Assembly: GCA_964508715.1 (NCBI GenBank)
Contig: CAZDUX010000017.1
Location: 1-63,764, forward strand
Source of the DNA: JAKALX01 sp964508715
GTDB taxonomy: Bacteria > Chloroflexota > Dehalococcoidia > Tepidiformales > Tepidiformaceae
Reading direction: 5' to 3'
DNA: 63,764 bases
Both the position numbers and the translations under genes were made by a program. Below, piece after piece: positions 60,900 to 63,764 of this stretch. The notes beneath the pieces are model-generated. The model had not been told where the DNA came from and made no database searches. It saw only the letters and a list, made by a program, of their open reading frames with translations. The first letter of the stretch is position 1. Each line of letters starts with the position of its first letter.

Positions 60900-60913
60900 C
60901 TGAGGGCGGTTCT

Positions 60914-61345
60914 TTACTGGCCTTCGACGATTACCACGCAAGGGCAGGGAGCGAGCCCCGAATTACGCTGTTCGTCGGGAGCGACCGCCTCGACCTCGTG
61001 CAAGACGCTCCGGAGCTGCTCCTCGACCTGCTCCAGCTGCATACGCTGTCTGATCACGCCCTCAAGTGCCTCCCGCGCTGATGCGGCGAGGGCCTGTTGC
61101 ATCTCGCGGCATGTCCCATCGTGGAAGACGCGAATTAGTGCGGACATCTCCCCAAGTGGTAGCCCCAGGTCCCGCAACGCCCGTGCGAACCGTAGCGTCT
61201 CGAGGTGCTCCTCCGTGTAGACCCGGTACCTGTTCGCTCCCCGAGAAACCGAGGGTAGTACCCCGACCCGCTCGTAATAGCGAATCGTGTCGACCGGAAG
61301 CCCGGTTGCGCTGCTCGCCGCTTTGATGGTCACGAGGTTCGCCAC
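60914..61345 (-). CDS. merR: MerR-family metal-responsive regulator
   Basis: A 143-residue MerR-type activator: N-terminal winged helix (IKAASSATGLPVDTIRYYER, RYRVYTEEHLETLRF), the dimerisation helix and a C-terminal metal region with Cys in GTCREMQQ and in the tail CPCV. The layout (Cys at helix start, CPC-like tail) fits sensors of thiophilic metals. It converges on merB and probably controls all three MerR-type promoters here. GTG 61345 sits at the predicted transcription start (leaderless); GTG 61333 is the alternative. Confidence 0.87.
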   Translation of the reverse strand: MANLVTIKAASSATGLPVDTIRYYERVGVLPSVSRGANRYRVYTEEHLETLRFARALRDLGLPLGEMSALIRVFHDGTCREMQQALAASAREALEGVIRQRMQLEQVEEQLRSVLHEVEAVAPDEQRNSGLAPCPCVVIVEGQ

Positions 61346-61351
61346 GGACGG

Positions 61352-61382
61352 AGCGTAATCCCTTGAGTAGCTCCAACGTCAA
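61352..61382 (-). promoter_or_regulatory. MerR-type promoter of merR
   Basis: Minus strand: -35 TTGACG (61377-61382), exactly 19 bases, then -10 TACGCT (61352-61357). The spacer contains TTGGAGCTACTCAAG, an imperfect inverted repeat related to the other two promoters. Transcription should start near 61345, the first base of the GTG codon. Confidence 0.8.
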
Positions 61383-61528
61383 TCGGCGGTCTCGGGAGCC
61401 GGCGCGTGGAGACAACGATGGGCTTAGCCGTCGTGTTTGGAGCGATAAGAGCGGCAGCTTGGACCCAGCGTAGAGCGGGAGCACGCACCCTTCGCAGCAC
61501 AACCCGTGCGAAGGAGAGCTGCGAACGC

Positions 61529-61903
61529 ATGCAACGCCACGAAGTCCCCACCCACCTGAACATCGAAGACAAAGCCTTTGCCGGGCTGACGATGCGGCAG
61601 CTAATGGTCGCAATCATCGGCCTGGCCCTCGCGTACGCGGCGATCAGCGAAGCGCCGCTGCCACTGCCCATGCGCCTGGGGCTGGGCGCTCTCGTCCTCT
61701 TGTGGACAGCAGCATTCACGCTCTGGCAGCCGGCCGGGCGCTCACTCGAAGACTGGGCGTTCGTGCTGTTGCGGTACGTCAGCGTGCCGCGAGTGGTTGT
61801 CTGGCGCGTGCGCGCCCAGCGACTTCCCGAGTCTGATGACGCAGGGCGGTTCGAGATCGTCCTCCCGGGTGACGGCGTCGGTTCGCTTGGAGGCGACCGA
61901 TGA
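61529..61903 (+). CDS. PrgI/VirB3-like transfer protein
   Basis: A 124-residue protein: HEVPTHLNIEDKAFAGLTMRQ is the typical PrgI start, followed by two membrane helices (about residues 25-45 and 48-66) and a soluble tail. PrgI proteins stand in for VirB3 and sit directly before VirB4 in Gram-positive T4SS operons, as here. ATG 61529 with AAGGAG about 12 bases upstream; the stop overlaps the next ATG. Confidence 0.88.
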   Translation: MQRHEVPTHLNIEDKAFAGLTMRQLMVAIIGLALAYAAISEAPLPLPMRLGLGALVLLWTAAFTLWQPAGRSLEDWAFVLLRYVSVPRVVVWRVRAQRLPESDDAGRFEIVLPGDGVGSLGGDR

Positions 61904-62589
61904 CGACCGGCGCGAAGCACGGAAGCGTGCAGGACCTCCTGCCGCTCGAAGACATCGTCGAGGGCGTGATCTGCCTCCGTGGCGGTGAGTACCGCGCGGT
62001 GGTCCAGGCGCAGAGCGTGAACTTCGCCCTCAAGTCCGAGGAGGAGCAGGAAGCGGTGATGGCCGGTTACCGGTCGTTCCTCAACTCCCTGAGCCACCCG
62101 GTGCAGATGCTGGTCCGCATCCTGCCTACCAATGTCGAGCCTTACTTGGCCGGCTTTCGAACGAACGTGACAGCGCAGGCGAACAGCGATGCCATCCGGC
62201 GCCTCGCCCTCGACCACGAGACGTTCGTCCGGCGCCTCGCGCGTGAGCGGACGCTACTCGAACGGCGGTTCTACCTGGTCGTCCCGGCCGGCGAGTTCGG
62301 TCACGAGGGGACGGCCGCGATCCGCTGGCCCTGGAAGCGGAACAGCCGACGGCTCGACGACCAGCACCTCGCCGTGGCCGCAGCGCAGCTCAACGCCCGC
62401 TGCCAGGAGCTTGCCCAGGGGCTCACCTCGTTCGGCGTCAGCTCCCGTCGATTGGAGAGCGAGGAGCTGGCTGAACTCTGGGCCGCGTGCCTCTGTTCCC
62501 AGGTGTCCCAGCTGTCGCCGTCACTCATCGCCGGTGCGCGGCCAGTTGTCGCCGCCACCCGTCGGCGGGAGGTGGCGCGCCATGGTTAG
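61900..62589 (+). CDS. VirB4-associated TraC-like domain protein
   Basis: A 229-residue soluble protein. VEGVICLRGGEYRAVVQAQS, VNFALKSEEEQEAVMAGYRSFLNSL and VQMLVRILPTNVEPY resemble the N-terminal domain of TraC/VirB4 ATPases (TraC-like domain), here encoded separately. It overlaps PrgI by 4 bases and the VirB4 ATPase by 8. It probably works as a subunit with the downstream ATPase. Confidence 0.8.
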   Translation: MTTGAKHGSVQDLLPLEDIVEGVICLRGGEYRAVVQAQSVNFALKSEEEQEAVMAGYRSFLNSLSHPVQMLVRILPTNVEPYLAGFRTNVTAQANSDAIRRLALDHETFVRRLARERTLLERRFYLVVPAGEFGHEGTAAIRWPWKRNSRRLDDQHLAVAAAQLNARCQELAQGLTSFGVSSRRLESEELAELWAACLCSQVSQLSPSLIAGARPVVAATRRREVARHG

Positions 62590-63764
62590 CCTGCCATGCG
62601 TTCAGCAACGTCCCTCGCGCCGCCGACGCGAGCACTCGGCCGACGATCTTCGCTTCGAACTGGGCATGCGGTCCGCGGTTGACCACCTCGCCCCTGCTGC
62701 CATCGAAGCATCGCGCTCGCACCTCGTCATCGACGGCCGCTACGTCCGCGTGCTCGGCCTGAGCGACTATCCACGCTACGTGCACCCCAACTGGCTCGCG
62801 CGCCTCATCGACTTCGACGAGCCACTCGACCTGAGCCTGCACATCGACCCGCTCGACTCTGCGACGACAGTCCGCCGCCTGACGCACAAGCTGGTCGAAC
62901 TCCAGTCTTCGCGGCTCCTCGATGCGCGCAGCGGCAAGATCGCCAGCGCCGAGCGCGAAGTCGCCTACGAAGACGTGGAGCGACTGCGCGACGCATTGCA
63001 GCGCGGGGAGGAGCGCGTTTTCTCTGTCAGCCTCTATGTCTGCCTGCGGTCGAGCTCACCTGCGGCGGTCGACGAACTAAACCGCCGGGTCGAAACCGCC
63101 CTCGGCGGGATGATGGCGTCGTCGCGGGCTGTGCTCTTCGAGATGCTCCAGGGCCTGCTGTCGTGCCTCCCGGCCGGCCGCGATTACCTCGGCCGTTACC
63201 GCAACCTCGATACGACCAGCGCCGCGACGATGATCCCGTTCACGTCGAGCCACCTCTCAATGCGCGAGGGCATCCTCTACGGCATCAGCGTCCACAACAA
63301 CTCGCTCGTCATCTTTGACCCATTTAGCCGGGAGCTGGAGAACGCCAATAAAGTGGTGTTCGCGAAGAGTGGCGCGGGCAAGTCGTACGCCTGCAAGGTC
63401 GAGGCGCTCCGGGCGCTGATGCGCGGCGTCGAGTACTACATCATCGACCCTGAGGACGAGTACGGGCGCATCTGCGAAAACGTGGGCGGCCAGTACATCC
63501 GGCTCTCCGGCAGCTCGGCGCACCACATCAACCCGTTCGACCTCAGCGCCGGTTCCGCTCGCGACGGCGAAGCGCAGGACGCGCTCACCGAACGGTTGCT
63601 GGCCCTCCAGGGTCTCTTTGGGCTGATGCTCGCCGACAAGGGTGGTTCCCTCACGCAGCGCGAGCGCGGAGCACTGGACCGCGCGCTGCGTGAGACCTAT
63701 GGCCGCGCCGGGATCACGCGCGATCCCAGTACCCACGGAAGACCCGCGCCAGTCCTGCGTGATC
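62582..63764 (+). CDS. virB4: VirB4-type conjugation ATPase (cut by the right edge)
   Basis: The frame from ATG 62582 is open to the window end (394 residues). It contains the middle VirB4 region and Walker A VFAKSGAGKSYA (about residue 260-270), followed by EYYIIDPEDEYG and HHINPFDLS, typical of VirB4/TraC/PrgJ. Walker B and C-terminal motifs lie beyond the window. It energises DNA and protein transport through the T4SS. A short overlap with the upstream gene indicates coupling. Confidence 0.93.
   Translation, partial: MVSLPCVQQRPSRRRREHSADDLRFELGMRSAVDHLAPAAIEASRSHLVIDGRYVRVLGLSDYPRYVHPNWLARLIDFDEPLDLSLHIDPLDSATTVRRLTHKLVELQSSRLLDARSGKIASAEREVAYEDVERLRDALQRGEERVFSVSLYVCLRSSSPAAVDELNRRVETALGGMMASSRAVLFEMLQGLLSCLPAGRDYLGRYRNLDTTSAATMIPFTSSHLSMREGILYGISVHNNSLVIFDPFSRELENANKVVFAKSGAGKSYACKVEALRALMRGVEYYIIDPEDEYGRICENVGGQYIRLSGSSAHHINPFDLSAGSARDGEAQDALTERLLALQGLFGLMLADKGGSLTQRERGALDRALRETYGRAGITRDPSTHGRPAPVLRD

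Overview
The window is a GC-rich bacterial accessory region, probably part of a conjugative element (ICE or large plasmid). It carries a type IV secretion system, a Tad pilus, a compact DNA-metabolism operon, two metal-resistance islands and at least three phage-defence loci. Family content (Csp, PCYCGC, DUF305 and DUF2934 proteins, a PrgI/VirB4-type transfer system, a LysM-BTAD fusion in the Tad locus, many GTG starts) fits Chloroflexota such as Thermomicrobia best, with a deep-branching actinobacterium as the alternative. No rRNA, tRNA or taxonomic marker is present, so this is inference.

Layout. (1) 1-10048, copper island: a CopB-type P-type ATPase (cut by the left edge), small membrane proteins, a secreted Met/His-rich protein, a Csp four-helix copper-storage protein, a cupredoxin-like lipoprotein, a CorE-like ECF sigma factor with CxC and Cys-rich tail, an ABC exporter, DUF305 and PCYCGC proteins and lgt. 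Several genes share an 18-bp TAC-N9-TAGTAG motif. Two genes (an HMA chaperone and an ABC permease) carry frameshifts. (2) 10.4-18.7 kb, defence: a PD-(D/E)XK-type protein convergent with a complete type III CBASS (S-4TM effector, CD-NTase, HORMA, one unassigned protein, TRIP13-like ATPase) preceded by a CapP/CapH-like protease/repressor pair with two matching operators. (3) 18.7-29.4 kb: a leftward operon of overlapping genes for element DNA metabolism (SNF2-type helicase, methyltransferase, RadC, Rad52-like, primase, many small unknowns). (4) 30.0-31.8 kb: AbiEi/AbiEii, with the AbiEii toxin broken by an in-frame amber codon. (5) 32.5-43.6 kb: a Tad/Flp pilus operon ending in a 1006-aa LysM + BTAD membrane protein. 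(6) 43.8-56.3 kb: an Ssp-like phosphorothioation locus (DUF4007, large ATPase, PAPS-reductase-like) with a novel-looking protein joining an RNA-polymerase alpha-CTD-like domain to a sigma-region-4-like domain, facing a four-gene operon (PLD-helicase, 71-aa protein, DndD-like SMC ATPase, 142-aa protein) that may be its restriction arm. (7) 56.6-63.8 kb: T4SS genes (VirB6, VirB1-like, VirB8-like, VirB2-like, PrgI/VirB3, VirB4), split by a mercury island (MerB, CopZ-like Fe-S metallochaperone, MerR) with three MerR-type promoters.

The backbone (DNA metabolism, Tad, T4SS) is interleaved with cargo: copper and CBASS on the left, AbiE between DNA metabolism and Tad, Ssp between Tad and T4SS, mercury inside T4SS. 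No integrase, relaxase, coupling protein or insertion sequence was recognised in the window.
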